From contig QZKU01000128.1 of NCBI GenBank assembly GCA_003598085.1, positions 144,378 through 208,377 of the forward strand: a DNA stretch of 64,000 nt. Reading direction: 5' to 3'. The position numbers were made by a program, and so were the translations under genes. Shown here one piece after another: positions 34,580 to 42,269 of the stretch. Positions within the stretch are counted from its first letter, which is position 1. Each line of letters begins with the position of its first letter. Under the pieces are notes generated by a model. The model was given only the letters and a program-made list of their open reading frames with translations, was not told the DNA's origin and searched no databases. The stretch comes from Candidatus Abyssobacteria bacterium SURF_5. Lineage in GTDB: Bacteria > Abyssobacteria > SURF-5.

Positions 34580-34945
34580 ATGAGATTATTGGATATCATA
34601 ATACTGCTGGTTGAGGATGATGATATCGTACGCCGGCAGATGGCGCGACTGCTGCAGGCGGACGGGTACAAGATATTGCAGGCGGCGCGGGGCGATGACG
34701 CGCTGACCCTGCTTGACCATGAAGACGTGGACCTGGTGCTGAGTGACTGGAAGATGCCGGGGATGGACGGGGTGGGCGTCCTGAACTATGTGCGCACGCA
34801 TCATCCCGATGTCCCGGTCGCGCTGGTGACTGCTTACCCGGAGGGATTGGAACAGTTCAAGCCGGACGCTATTCTCGTCAAACCTTTCAACGCGGACCAA
34901 CTGAGGCAGTTGATCCGGACTCTAACCCACAAACAGAAGGCATGA
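34580..34945 (+). CDS. Single-domain response regulator
   Basis: A 121-residue CheY-like receiver. Acidic pocket VEDDD, phosphorylation site Asp56 in LVLSDWKMPGMDG, Thr in LVTAYP and the Lys in ILVKPFN are all present. No output domain, so it acts by protein contact or phosphotransfer. It is the last gene of the two-component island and is separated from the upstream kinase by 213 bp, so it probably has its own promoter. Confidence 0.9.
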   Translation: MRLLDIIILLVEDDDIVRRQMARLLQADGYKILQAARGDDALTLLDHEDVDLVLSDWKMPGMDGVGVLNYVRTHHPDVPVALVTAYPEGLEQFKPDAILVKPFNADQLRQLIRTLTHKQKA

Positions 34946-34958
34946 CCGGAGAAGCGAT

Positions 34959-34992
34959 TTCGGACCGGTCGGACCGGTCGGATGTGTCTGAT
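34959..34992 (+). repeat. GTCSGAC tract 8 (9-bp period)
   Basis: Four units at 34959, 34968, 34977 and 34986 (TTCGGAC, GTCGGAC, GTCGGAT, GTCTGAT), spacers CG, CG and GT. Between the response regulator and TatD genes. Confidence 0.88.
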
Positions 34993-35045
34993 TTCCAGGC
35001 GGGAGTCAGGATGTGCCGCCGGTCTTCAGAGCCAGTGGTCACGCC

Positions 35046-35780
35046 ATGTTTTCTCTAATCGACACGCACGCGCATCTCGATCAGCTTGAGGATATTGAAG
35101 GCGCGGTTCAGCGGGCGCGGGCCGCGGGGGTTGCCGCCATTATCGCAGTCGGCATGAACCAATTTTCGAACTACCATGTGTATAAACTGGCCAGAGAGCA
35201 CCGCGGGTACGTGTATCCGGCTTTCGGGATTCATCCATGGGCGATCGAAAAGGGCGAACTTGAGGATACCTTCGAATTTATTCGGGCGCATTTCGGCGAT
35301 TGTGTTGCGGTTGGAGAAATAGGGCTCGATTACTGGATTAAGAAAGACAAGAAAATCCAGCAAGAGGTATTCTGCAGGCTTCTGGAGGCGGCCGGGGAGA
35401 AGGGGAAGCCGATAAGCACGCATTCTCGCGGGTCCTACGAGGATGTTTTTCAATTGGTGCAGGAATATGGAATAAAAGAGGCCGTCTTTCACTGGTACAG
35501 CGGCCCGCTCGAGATCGTGGAACGCATCGTTGAGAGCGGCTATTTTGTTTCGGCCACTCCTGCGGTCGAATACAGCGAGAAGCATCGGGCCGTTATTGAG
35601 ATGGCGCCCCTGGAGAATCTGCTTCTCGAAACCGATTGCCCCGTCAAATACAAAGACGTGAAGTCAGAGCCAGCCACTTTGGAGGTGACCCTCCGTGAGG
35701 TGGCGAAGCTGAAGAAAGCCGATCCCGCCGATGTTGCTCGGATCACAACTGAGAACGCGCGGCGTATTTTCCGGTTGTGA
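35046..35780 (+). CDS. TatD family metal-dependent hydrolase
   Basis: A 244-residue TIM-barrel nuclease/hydrolase. Motifs: DTHAHLDQLED (metal His pair), VAVGEIGLDYW (Glu), STHSRG (His), VFHWYSG (His) and LLETDCPVKY (Asp). TatD proteins act as 3'-5' DNases or related phosphoesterases in DNA repair and quality control; YcfH/TatD subgroups cannot be separated here. ATG 35046 begins the conserved MFSLIDTHAHL; a GTG at 35013 would add 11 residues. A GTCSGAC tract lies immediately upstream. Confidence 0.85.
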   Translation: MFSLIDTHAHLDQLEDIEGAVQRARAAGVAAIIAVGMNQFSNYHVYKLAREHRGYVYPAFGIHPWAIEKGELEDTFEFIRAHFGDCVAVGEIGLDYWIKKDKKIQQEVFCRLLEAAGEKGKPISTHSRGSYEDVFQLVQEYGIKEAVFHWYSGPLEIVERIVESGYFVSATPAVEYSEKHRAVIEMAPLENLLLETDCPVKYKDVKSEPATLEVTLREVAKLKKADPADVARITTENARRIFRL

Positions 35781-35800
35781 AGGTCCCCCCAGTCGTCGCT

Positions 35801-35834
35801 GTCCGACAGGTCCGATATGTCAGACGCGTCCGAC
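35801..35834 (+). repeat. GTCSGAC tract 9 (9-bp period)
   Basis: Four units at 35801, 35810, 35819 and 35828 (GTCCGAC, GTCCGAT, GTCAGAC, GTCCGAC), exact 9-bp register, in the gap between the convergent TatD and MFS genes. Confidence 0.9.
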
Positions 35835-35844
35835 TCTCCGCCAT

Positions 35845-37092
35845 CTAGCTCGCTCTCTTGTACGCCGCTTCGGGAGGCGCAAGAGCGGCTGGTGCGGGCT
35901 CGTGGGTGCCGTTCGTATGAATGGAGAGAGTGAGCAGGGAAGCAATAAGCATGCATGCGGCGGCAGTTGGAAAAATAAGCGGATAACCGGAAGAGTCAAT
36001 GAGCGCGCCGGCGGTCATTGGGCCGAAAATCTGGGGCGCCGCCATACTGATCACTCCCAGACCCACGAATTCTGCTGTGCGGCCGGCCGGGATGAGGTCG
36101 AGCATGAAAGCATATGCGACACTCCCGACCGCTGCAAGAGGAATCCCGGTGAGGCTCACCAGCACGATGGCCTGCGTATATGTGTGCGAGAATCCGATAA
36201 GAGATTGAACAGCGGCCCAAAACAAGATCATACAGAAGAGAATCCTCTTCCGAGAGAATCGGTCTCCGAGCAGGCCGAAGGGCAGAACGAAGCAGGTCTG
36301 CAATACAGTCGCGGTGAACGGCGCCAGGAGGGCTTTTCCTTCCGGGACGTTCAGAGACTCGACCATGAAGAGGGTGAGAAAAGATTGAACGACCCAGAAA
36401 CCGAGCCACCAGAAGAACTGCGCGAGAAAGAATTTCATGGCATTTCTTTCCTTCGCAAGTCCGCGCAGGTGGCGGAAAGGGTTGGCCCTCGCTGAGAGCT
36501 GCACGACAGGCGCGGCCGGTTCCTTCAACAGGGCAATTGCGGCCAGAGTGCATCCAGCCGTGATGAGCGATACCAGATAAAAGAGTTCAACCCGATACTC
36601 TTCCCAGAGCCTGGAGCTGAGGAAAAAACATGCCATTAACCCGACATTGCCGAAGAAGCTCATGACTCCGCTGGCGGTGCTGCGCTGGTGCGCGGGCGTA
36701 ATGTCGGGAAGAAGAGCCATATAGGGTGTCTGAGCGGTGTCCATGCAAAAATATGATAAAGCGGAGACGAAGATTACCGCGGCAAAAGCCTGGACATGCG
36801 GTAAAGCGATGAAACAAACAAAGACGCCCAGCATGCCGAAGAAGATATAGGGCCTGCGGCATCCGTACCTGCTTCTGGTTCGATCGCTCAGGAATCCGAC
36901 GACAGGAGGAACAATGCAGCCGGAGATTCCTGCAAGCGTTAACACGAGGGAGATGGTGAACTTCGAATCTGTGAACTCCCTCAGGAACAGGGGCATGGTT
37001 CCCGAATAAAAAGCCCAGAAAAAAAGAATTCCGAACCATCCTACTCCCAGAGCGGACATCGTACCGGCGCTGATTTTCGAGGGAGCTTTCAA
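35845..37092 (-). CDS. MFS transporter
   Basis: A 415-residue major facilitator with ~12 hydrophobic helices. The loop 2-3 motif A is GFLSDRTRSRYGCRRPYIFFG, and a related loop follows helix 8 (GLLGDRFSRKRILF), as in glycoside/sugar-cation and nucleoside-type carriers. Start is TTG 37092 with AAGGA upstream; ATG 37059 is an alternative. It lies on the same strand and after the Fe-S oxidoreductase cluster (92 bp gap with a strong inverted repeat), so it may import that enzyme's organic-acid substrate, but this is inferred. Confidence 0.8.
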   Translation of the reverse strand: MKAPSKISAGTMSALGVGWFGILFFWAFYSGTMPLFLREFTDSKFTISLVLTLAGISGCIVPPVVGFLSDRTRSRYGCRRPYIFFGMLGVFVCFIALPHVQAFAAVIFVSALSYFCMDTAQTPYMALLPDITPAHQRSTASGVMSFFGNVGLMACFFLSSRLWEEYRVELFYLVSLITAGCTLAAIALLKEPAAPVVQLSARANPFRHLRGLAKERNAMKFFLAQFFWWLGFWVVQSFLTLFMVESLNVPEGKALLAPFTATVLQTCFVLPFGLLGDRFSRKRILFCMILFWAAVQSLIGFSHTYTQAIVLVSLTGIPLAAVGSVAYAFMLDLIPAGRTAEFVGLGVISMAAPQIFGPMTAGALIDSSGYPLIFPTAAACMLIASLLTLSIHTNGTHEPAPAALAPPEAAYKRAS

Positions 37093-37128
37093 GAAGGGGA
37101 AATCCTTTTTCAGGGAAGTGAGAAGCAG

Positions 37129-37166
37129 GAGGGGAGCTTTTTTCCGATGAGAAATCGGCTCCCCTC
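37129..37166. repeat. Strong inverted repeat between the MFS gene and the Fe-S cluster
   Basis: GAGGGGAGC (37129-37137) pairs perfectly with GCTCCCCTC (37158-37166). An inner stem CCGAT/ATCGG sits between, and the T6 run is in the loop on the plus strand. The position suggests processing, partial termination or transcript stabilisation between the two minus-strand genes; it does not fit the classic stem-then-U-tract form on the minus strand. Confidence 0.6.
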
Positions 37167-37184
37167 AAACTGTCTCAGAGTCGG

Positions 37185-38261
37185 TTAGTCAATTTTTATC
37201 TCGATGCCGCGGCTGGCGGCGCGCTTCATGTTCCATTCCATCAGATTCGACGGCGGCTGGTCCTGTTCGGCCTCGGGCCTTCGCTCGAGCCTGATCGATT
37301 CGGTCGGACACGTCGGCGTGCACACTCCGCAGCCGATGCAGCGTTCCGAGATCACGCTGTAGCTGCCGTCAGTCTCGACGATGGCGTCCATCGGGCAGCG
37401 CTCGTCGGCGCAGACGCCGCATGAGGCGCAGCTATCCTGATCGATCACGGCCACGAAATTGCTCTTCGCAAGGATGTAGGGGGCCTTGTACTGTTTGACG
37501 CCGCGCAGAATGCCACAGCAGCACGAGCAGCAGTTGCAGACGAAAACCTGGCCCTCCTCGACATTGTACGTGCAATGGACAAGGCCTTCCTCTTCCGCCT
37601 TCTTCATTACCTGGAGCGCCTCTTCCCTGTTAATGACGCGCCCGCTGGGGTAGCGGTCGAAGGCGTTTTCCTCGGTTGAGAAGCTGAGGCAGATTTCGAA
37701 GGTATGCTTGCACTGATGGCCTTCGAGTTTCTGTTCTTTCCGGCAAATGCAGTCCTGAACGCAAAAGGATTTGGCCTCGGAGATCATGAGCGCCATGTCC
37801 TCATAACGGTGCACGTGCAGGTCCTGCTTGATTTCGGTGCTGACGGGCACCACGCGCGCGACGGCGGGTGCGTAATCACCGACTTTCTTTACGAGGAGCG
37901 GTGCATACTGTTCGAACAGGACCGTCAGTTCCTTATCAAGGCGGTAAAGCTGGAACTCGTAGATGCCGATCACGAACGGGAACAGCATGTACATCTGCTG
38001 GCCGAACATTTTGAACGAGCCGATCTGCCCCTTCTCGACCATGTTGTCGAGGGTTTTCTGCATTTCGGGGACCGGCTTTCCGAGGCGTTCGGCGATCGCC
38101 TCGACGGTCTCCGGCATCGGTCTCAATTTGAGCGCCATTTCCGCCTCGTCGGGCGTGAAAATCTTCTCGAGGATTTTCAATTCCACTCCGCTCTCGGTTG
38201 CAGGATATCCATTTGGCAGGTCGTCGAGCCTTTTCGCAAGCCGCTTGTAAACGTCCGTCAT
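37185..38261 (-). CDS. Multi-cluster 4Fe-4S protein with N-terminal helical domain
   Basis: A 358-residue cytoplasmic protein. Its N-terminal ~110 residues look like winged-helix motifs (ERLGKPVPEMQKTLDNMVEKGQI). A cysteine cluster FCVQDCICRKEQ...CKHTFEIC follows, then CNCCSCCCG (about residue 240). The C-terminus has two ferredoxin motifs, CASCGVCADERCP and CIGCGVCTPTCP. This architecture recurs beside FAD-linked oxidase and HdrD-like genes, so it probably accepts or delivers electrons for them. The start is ATG 38261 with AAGGAGGG seven bases upstream; an upstream ATG at 38285 lacks such a site. Confidence 0.83.
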   Translation of the reverse strand: MTDVYKRLAKRLDDLPNGYPATESGVELKILEKIFTPDEAEMALKLRPMPETVEAIAERLGKPVPEMQKTLDNMVEKGQIGSFKMFGQQMYMLFPFVIGIYEFQLYRLDKELTVLFEQYAPLLVKKVGDYAPAVARVVPVSTEIKQDLHVHRYEDMALMISEAKSFCVQDCICRKEQKLEGHQCKHTFEICLSFSTEENAFDRYPSGRVINREEALQVMKKAEEEGLVHCTYNVEEGQVFVCNCCSCCCGILRGVKQYKAPYILAKSNFVAVIDQDSCASCGVCADERCPMDAIVETDGSYSVISERCIGCGVCTPTCPTESIRLERRPEAEQDQPPSNLMEWNMKRAASRGIEIKID

Positions 38262-38300
38262 TAGTCCCTCCTTCAGGTAATACACTTCAATCCCGCTGCC

Positions 38301-39443
38301 TCACATTAAGGCGATTTCGGCGATATCTTTCACCTGGATACGGTCTTCGAGCCCTTCATCTCGGCGGGCATCCTCAAACATCTTTGCGCAATTCGGGCAC
38401 GCGACGGCGAGAATGCTCGCGCCGGTTTCGACAGCCTCCCTGATGCGCACGCGGGCCGGGCCGGCCTCTCCGCTCCCAATGATATCGGTGTGGAAGTTGC
38501 CGCCGCCGCCGCAGCACAGGGCGTTCTTGGAGTTCTTCTGCATTTCCTCGAGGATCAGGCCCGGCATCGAGCGCAGCACCTTGCGCGGCGCATCGAAGAC
38601 GTCGTTGTGCCGGCCGAGGAAGCACGGGTCGTGATAGGTTACGCGCGCCTTGATCTGCGGGAATGAAACCTTGTTTTCACGGACAAGCTGTTCGAGCGCC
38701 TGGGTGTAGTGCATCACTTCGAAATCCGCCCCGAGCGCGGGATAGTCATTCTTGAAAGTGTTATAGGCGTGCGGCGAGAGCGCGATGACCTTTCTCACTC
38801 CCAGTTTTTTGAAATTCTCAATGTTGCCCTCGGCCAGCGCCTGGAACAGGCCGAACTCGCCGAGCATTCTGACCTCGTTTCCGTCGCAGGACTCATTTGC
38901 GCCGAGGATGCCGAACGGGACGCCCGCCTTCTTGAGCAGCGAGGCGACGGCGGCCGCGATCTTTTTTCCCCGTTCGTCGTACGAGCCGACGCAGCCGACG
39001 TGAAGGAGATACTCCTGTCCATTATATGGCTCGAGGCCGAGGCCGTCGGCCCATTTGCCGCGGTCTTCGCGCGGCTGATTGAACGGATTGCCGCGCGTGC
39101 TGATGCCTTTGAAGTAATCACGCACCGCGGGAAGAGTATGTCCCTGTTCGACCATCTCCTTTCGGGCGGCGACGAAGATATTGACAAGGTCGACGCGGAA
39201 ATCGAAAACGCAATGTTCGCGGCAGTTACCGCAGGCGACGCATGAATACAGGATTTCGGAAAGGCGGCGGCTCGGTTCGACATCGCCGTTCAGCCAGGCG
39301 CGCACAAGCCACATGCGCCCGCCGGGCGAATACGTATCGAACCAGTATTTGCGGTAGGTGGGGCAGTTGAAGTCGCTGAAGTCTTTTGTGAACTTGCAGT
39401 AGCCGCAGCGGAAACAGCGGTGGATGACGTCGGCGTATTGCAT
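38301..39443 (-). CDS. HdrD/GlpC-like (Fe-S)-binding oxidoreductase subunit
   Basis: A 380-residue protein of the GlpC/HdrD/LldE-like group. N-terminal 4Fe-4S motifs are CFRCGYCKFTKDFSDFNCP and CVACGNCREHC. Two cysteine-rich CCG domains follow: a degenerate first one (HVGCVGSYDE...ESCDGNE) and a canonical second one, DPCFLGRH...NALCCGGGG...CPNC. CCG domains bind noncubane or 4Fe-4S clusters and pass electrons to quinones or disulfides. It directly follows the FAD-oxidase gene (its ATG begins on the base after that gene's TAG) with a strong GGGAGGTGA ribosome site. Confidence 0.87.
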   Translation of the reverse strand: MQYADVIHRCFRCGYCKFTKDFSDFNCPTYRKYWFDTYSPGGRMWLVRAWLNGDVEPSRRLSEILYSCVACGNCREHCVFDFRVDLVNIFVAARKEMVEQGHTLPAVRDYFKGISTRGNPFNQPREDRGKWADGLGLEPYNGQEYLLHVGCVGSYDERGKKIAAAVASLLKKAGVPFGILGANESCDGNEVRMLGEFGLFQALAEGNIENFKKLGVRKVIALSPHAYNTFKNDYPALGADFEVMHYTQALEQLVRENKVSFPQIKARVTYHDPCFLGRHNDVFDAPRKVLRSMPGLILEEMQKNSKNALCCGGGGNFHTDIIGSGEAGPARVRIREAVETGASILAVACPNCAKMFEDARRDEGLEDRIQVKDIAEIALM

Positions 39444-40823
39444 CTATTTCACCTCCCAATTGCCGGGATTCATGATGCCGTTGGGGTCAAGGGCGGAGCG
39501 GACCTTGTTCATGAGCTGGACCGTGTGCGGGTCCATGTGTTCGAGGATGAGTTTTTGCGCCGGTTCTTCGGCCTTCCAGGGGATGCCGCCCATCTCGAGC
39601 ACGCGCCGATTCGTTTCATGGAGCGCGCGCTGAGCGTTCAAGCGGTCGGTGTCGTCGGCCCGGTTGAAGGCGTAAGCGTAAGCGAACATCATGCAATGGC
39701 CGCGCCCGATGACGCGCACCGCCAGCGAGTATGGCGTGTTATATTTAGCCGCTATCTCGATTCCGGCTCGATAGGCGCGCGAGAAAAGCTCCAGCGGCAT
39801 GATCGCTCCGACGTACTCGAACCCGCCGCCCTTCTTCGTATCGGCGTACTTGGTCATCTCGCGAAGCGGCACCTCGAGAAAACGCCCTTTCGCGAAACCG
39901 GGGATGAACATGAAGCCGCCGTCTTTGCTGTCGACGTAGCTGCGCAATGTGGCGCGAATAAACTTTCGTTTCAGTTCCAGCTCTTCATCCGAATTGGCGG
40001 TTATATAGATCAGCAACAACTGCAGGCCTTCCATGTGAGCCGGCAGCGCAGAGCAGGAGACATTGAGGTCCTCGAGCATCTCGGTTCCGGTCAGCTTGTA
40101 GAGGATATCCGTCATGTGGTCCGGATTGTCATTGAGGAAGATCATCATATCTTTTTTGGCCGGGTTCGGGTAGAGCTTGATCCCCAGCTTCGTGATGACT
40201 CCCGTGGTGCCGAACCAGCCGACAAACAGGCCGGCCAGATCGGGCAGCGGCGCGCGCGAGAACCAGTAGGGCGTGGTTGAGCACGAGCCGATCTTGCAGA
40301 CCTCACCGGTCGGCAGGACGACCTCGAGGCCGTTCAGCATTTCGGAGTGGAAGCCGGTCGCCTGCGACATATGGCCGGAGCCGTGAATGAGGATGTTGCC
40401 GGCGATGGTTGCCGAGGGCGGCGCGTCGGGACTGGAATATTTCAGGTTCGGATAGTGTTGTTTCAGGTACGCCTGAAAGACTCCGTGCGCGCAGCCGGCC
40501 TCGATGACCGCATAGCGGCTGGTTTCGTTCACCTCGATGATCTTGTTCATCCGCTTCATGTCGAGAACGATGCCGCCCTTGAGCGGACGCGAGAGCCCCG
40601 AGAGCACCAGTCCGCCGCCGAGCGGGACGACGGGAATTTTCTCGCGGTTGGCGAGGTGAACGATCGCCTGTACCTCCTCCGTTGATTGTGGGACGACGAC
40701 ATAATCGGGTTTTTTCGGGTCCATCGTGCCGGGGTCGCGCGAATAGAAGAAGAGCTCCTCGGGTTGGTCCGACACGTATTCCTTCCCGACAATTTCAGCG
40801 AGAGCTTCGTATACGTTTGCCAT
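39444..40823 (-). CDS. FAD-linked oxidase, glycolate/lactate dehydrogenase (GlcD)-like
   Basis: A 459-residue flavoprotein of the FAD_binding_4/FAD-oxidase_C family. The PCMH-type FAD motif is VVPLGGGLVLSGLSRPLKGG (~residues 60-79), and GWFGTTGVITKLGIKLYP is a second FAD contact. These enzymes oxidise 2-hydroxyacids (D-lactate, glycolate, 2-hydroxyglutarate) and pass electrons to Fe-S partners. It is flanked by two CCG-type Fe-S genes, giving a likely three- or four-subunit complex. The specific hydroxyacid cannot be read from sequence. Confidence 0.87.
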   Translation of the reverse strand: MANVYEALAEIVGKEYVSDQPEELFFYSRDPGTMDPKKPDYVVVPQSTEEVQAIVHLANREKIPVVPLGGGLVLSGLSRPLKGGIVLDMKRMNKIIEVNETSRYAVIEAGCAHGVFQAYLKQHYPNLKYSSPDAPPSATIAGNILIHGSGHMSQATGFHSEMLNGLEVVLPTGEVCKIGSCSTTPYWFSRAPLPDLAGLFVGWFGTTGVITKLGIKLYPNPAKKDMMIFLNDNPDHMTDILYKLTGTEMLEDLNVSCSALPAHMEGLQLLLIYITANSDEELELKRKFIRATLRSYVDSKDGGFMFIPGFAKGRFLEVPLREMTKYADTKKGGGFEYVGAIMPLELFSRAYRAGIEIAAKYNTPYSLAVRVIGRGHCMMFAYAYAFNRADDTDRLNAQRALHETNRRVLEMGGIPWKAEEPAQKLILEHMDPHTVQLMNKVRSALDPNGIMNPGNWEVK

Positions 40824-40827
40824 CGGC

Positions 40828-41868
40828 TCATCCCCATCCTTTCAGTTTCTCGCCCAGGGCGAGGCGGCACAGGTCGCTGAGCAACAGCGGCATCAATCCG
40901 TTGGCGGCCGCTTTCTCGCCGAGCGCAACCATGCAGAATGGGCAATTGAAGACGCACGCGGTCGCGCCCGCGGCGAGCATATCATCGATATTCTTCTGCT
41001 GAATCTCTTCGGCATACTCGTAGCGGCCGAGCCCCATGATGCCGGCGCCGCAGCACAACGCATTTTCGCCGTCGTACGTTCGCTCGACGCGCTCTGCGCC
41101 CAAAATCTTGAGAATGTCATCAACGTAGTGTTGCGTCTCGGGCACGAGACGGTTCGAGCACGGGCGCTGGTACGCCACCTTCATCGGGAGCGGGTTGAGG
41201 CTGTGCTTGCGCTCCGCCAGTCGTTTCAGCAGAAAGTCGAAAAAGTACACCGGCTTGAACGGGATATCAACCCCGAAGGCGGGCGCCCACGAGGTGAACG
41301 TGCCGTAACATTCATCGTGGAAACAAATGACCTCATTGATACCGTTGGGCTCGAGGTAGAATTTTTGGAGGTTGTCCAGGCTCTTGGAAAGGCGCTGTTT
41401 GATGACTGAATTGCGCGCGAAGTGCAGGTACATGAGGTTGCAGAAGATGTCATTGCCGGAGATAATGGAGACGTTTTCAAAGAGACTGCCGATGATCGAC
41501 ATGTCCTTGAACATGCCGAACGCGCACATATCGAGCAAAGGCCCCTGCAGTTCTTTCGGCGCGCTCTTGCCGTCATGCGCCATCATGCGCACCTGCTGTT
41601 TCTCGATCGGACGCGGGACGATTTGCATTCCCCGCGCCTCCTGCGCCTCGACGATTTTGTAGAATGGGTGGTTGCCTTTGGGGCAGTATTCCTCGCAGGC
41701 GTAACAGGTGACGCAATCATGCAGGACGCGCGAGTCTTCCCCCCGATTGATTTTCGATTTCTCCTCCTTGGCCTGCTCCGGCGTCAGCTTCATGTACTGG
41801 CACCGGGTAAGGCAGTCATACGTCTCGCACGCGGCGCAGAGGCTTTCATCGAATTTCAGATTTGACAT
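40828..41868 (-). CDS. (Fe-S)-binding CCG-domain protein, cluster lead gene
   Basis: A 346-residue protein. N-terminal clusters: CAACETYDCLTRCQ and CVTCYACEEYCPKGNHP. The C-terminal CCG domain has QRPCSNRLVP...NALCCGAG...CVFNCPFC. It is the first gene of the minus-strand cluster, with GGAGG eight bases before ATG 41868. It resembles HdrD/B-like subunits but is a different branch from the 38301 protein, so the complex carries two distinct CCG subunits flanking one flavoprotein. An electron-transfer role is inferred. Confidence 0.85.
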   Translation of the reverse strand: MSNLKFDESLCAACETYDCLTRCQYMKLTPEQAKEEKSKINRGEDSRVLHDCVTCYACEEYCPKGNHPFYKIVEAQEARGMQIVPRPIEKQQVRMMAHDGKSAPKELQGPLLDMCAFGMFKDMSIIGSLFENVSIISGNDIFCNLMYLHFARNSVIKQRLSKSLDNLQKFYLEPNGINEVICFHDECYGTFTSWAPAFGVDIPFKPVYFFDFLLKRLAERKHSLNPLPMKVAYQRPCSNRLVPETQHYVDDILKILGAERVERTYDGENALCCGAGIMGLGRYEYAEEIQQKNIDDMLAAGATACVFNCPFCMVALGEKAAANGLMPLLLSDLCRLALGEKLKGWG

Positions 41869-41961
41869 GGCCTCGCCTCCTCACGAAGATGGGGCAGATT
41901 ATCTTTTCTTCCACGCGTCGAAAGGAGAGCCCACCGGAAATCATGGGGAAAAGGGTCTGTC

Positions 41962-41972
41962 CCTAATTTAGG
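41962..41972. promoter_or_regulatory. CCTAATTTAGG palindrome
   Basis: An 11-bp inverted repeat (5-bp arms) within GGGTCTGTCCCTAATTTAGG, just upstream of the minus-strand Fe-S cluster. It could be an operator. Sequences of this kind, with GGGACAGACCC, also accompany REP-type elements, so the interpretation is open. Confidence 0.3.
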
Positions 41973-42039
41973 TCAGTTCCAGATCATTCGTCAGAGGTCC
42001 ACGTTTTGACCGTGAAGAAAGATCCAGCAGAGGAATCAG

Positions 42040-42115
42040 GCATGCGTGAGGGACTATCCCTTCGCCGGATAATCCCTCCGCTGAAACCCGCCCGGGGACG
42101 TCAGCGGGTTTTTGA
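42040..42115 (+). ncRNA. Structured leader or small RNA with alternative terminator pairing
   Basis: A long hairpin forms from GCG-GAGGGA (42044-42053, one bulge) with TCCCTCCGC (42073-42081), and an inner TATCC/GGATA stem (42055-42059/42067-42071) capped by CTTCGCC. Next, AAACCCGC (42084-42091) pairs with GCGGGTTT (42104-42111), followed by TTG, as a terminator. Alternatively CCGCTGA (42078-42084) pairs with TCAGCGG (42101-42107). The two pairings exclude each other, as in riboswitches and attenuators. No known family is recognised. Confidence 0.5.
42084..42115 (+). terminator. Intrinsic terminator in the leader
   Basis: An 8-bp stem AAACCCGC/GCGGGTTT with a 12-nt loop and T5 at its 3' end, 155 bp ahead of the flavoprotein start. 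It would end transcription reading in from upstream. Confidence 0.55.
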
Positions 42116-42212
42116 GCCTGTGCTCAAAAGTATATTTGAAAAAAACGGTGAAAGTCAAAGGGAAAATTCGGTTTATCAAGATGGAAATTCTTGGAGGGCG
42201 CCAAAAAGATCC

Positions 42213-42243
42213 TTGACAGGAAGTGGCTTTGAACGGTTAAAAT
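42213..42243 (+). promoter_or_regulatory. Promoter for the flavoprotein-CooF-CooS operon
   Basis: A perfect TTGACA (42213-42218) is followed 18-19 bp later by TTAAAA/TAAAAT (42237-42243). Transcription would start ~20 bp before ATG 42270. The spacer is longer than ideal, so an activator may help. Confidence 0.45.
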
Positions 42244-42269
42244 AAACGAAAAGGGCGGAAAAAACGGTT

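Larger units (their letters stand above)
41869..42269. other. 401-bp divergent regulatory region ahead of the CODH operon
   Basis: No gene. It contains an 11-bp palindrome (41962-41972), a structured RNA element (42040-42115) ending in a terminator, and a TTGACA promoter next to the downstream flavoprotein gene. The first ~90 bp also carry the ribosome site and presumably the promoter of the minus-strand Fe-S cluster. Confidence 0.7.
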
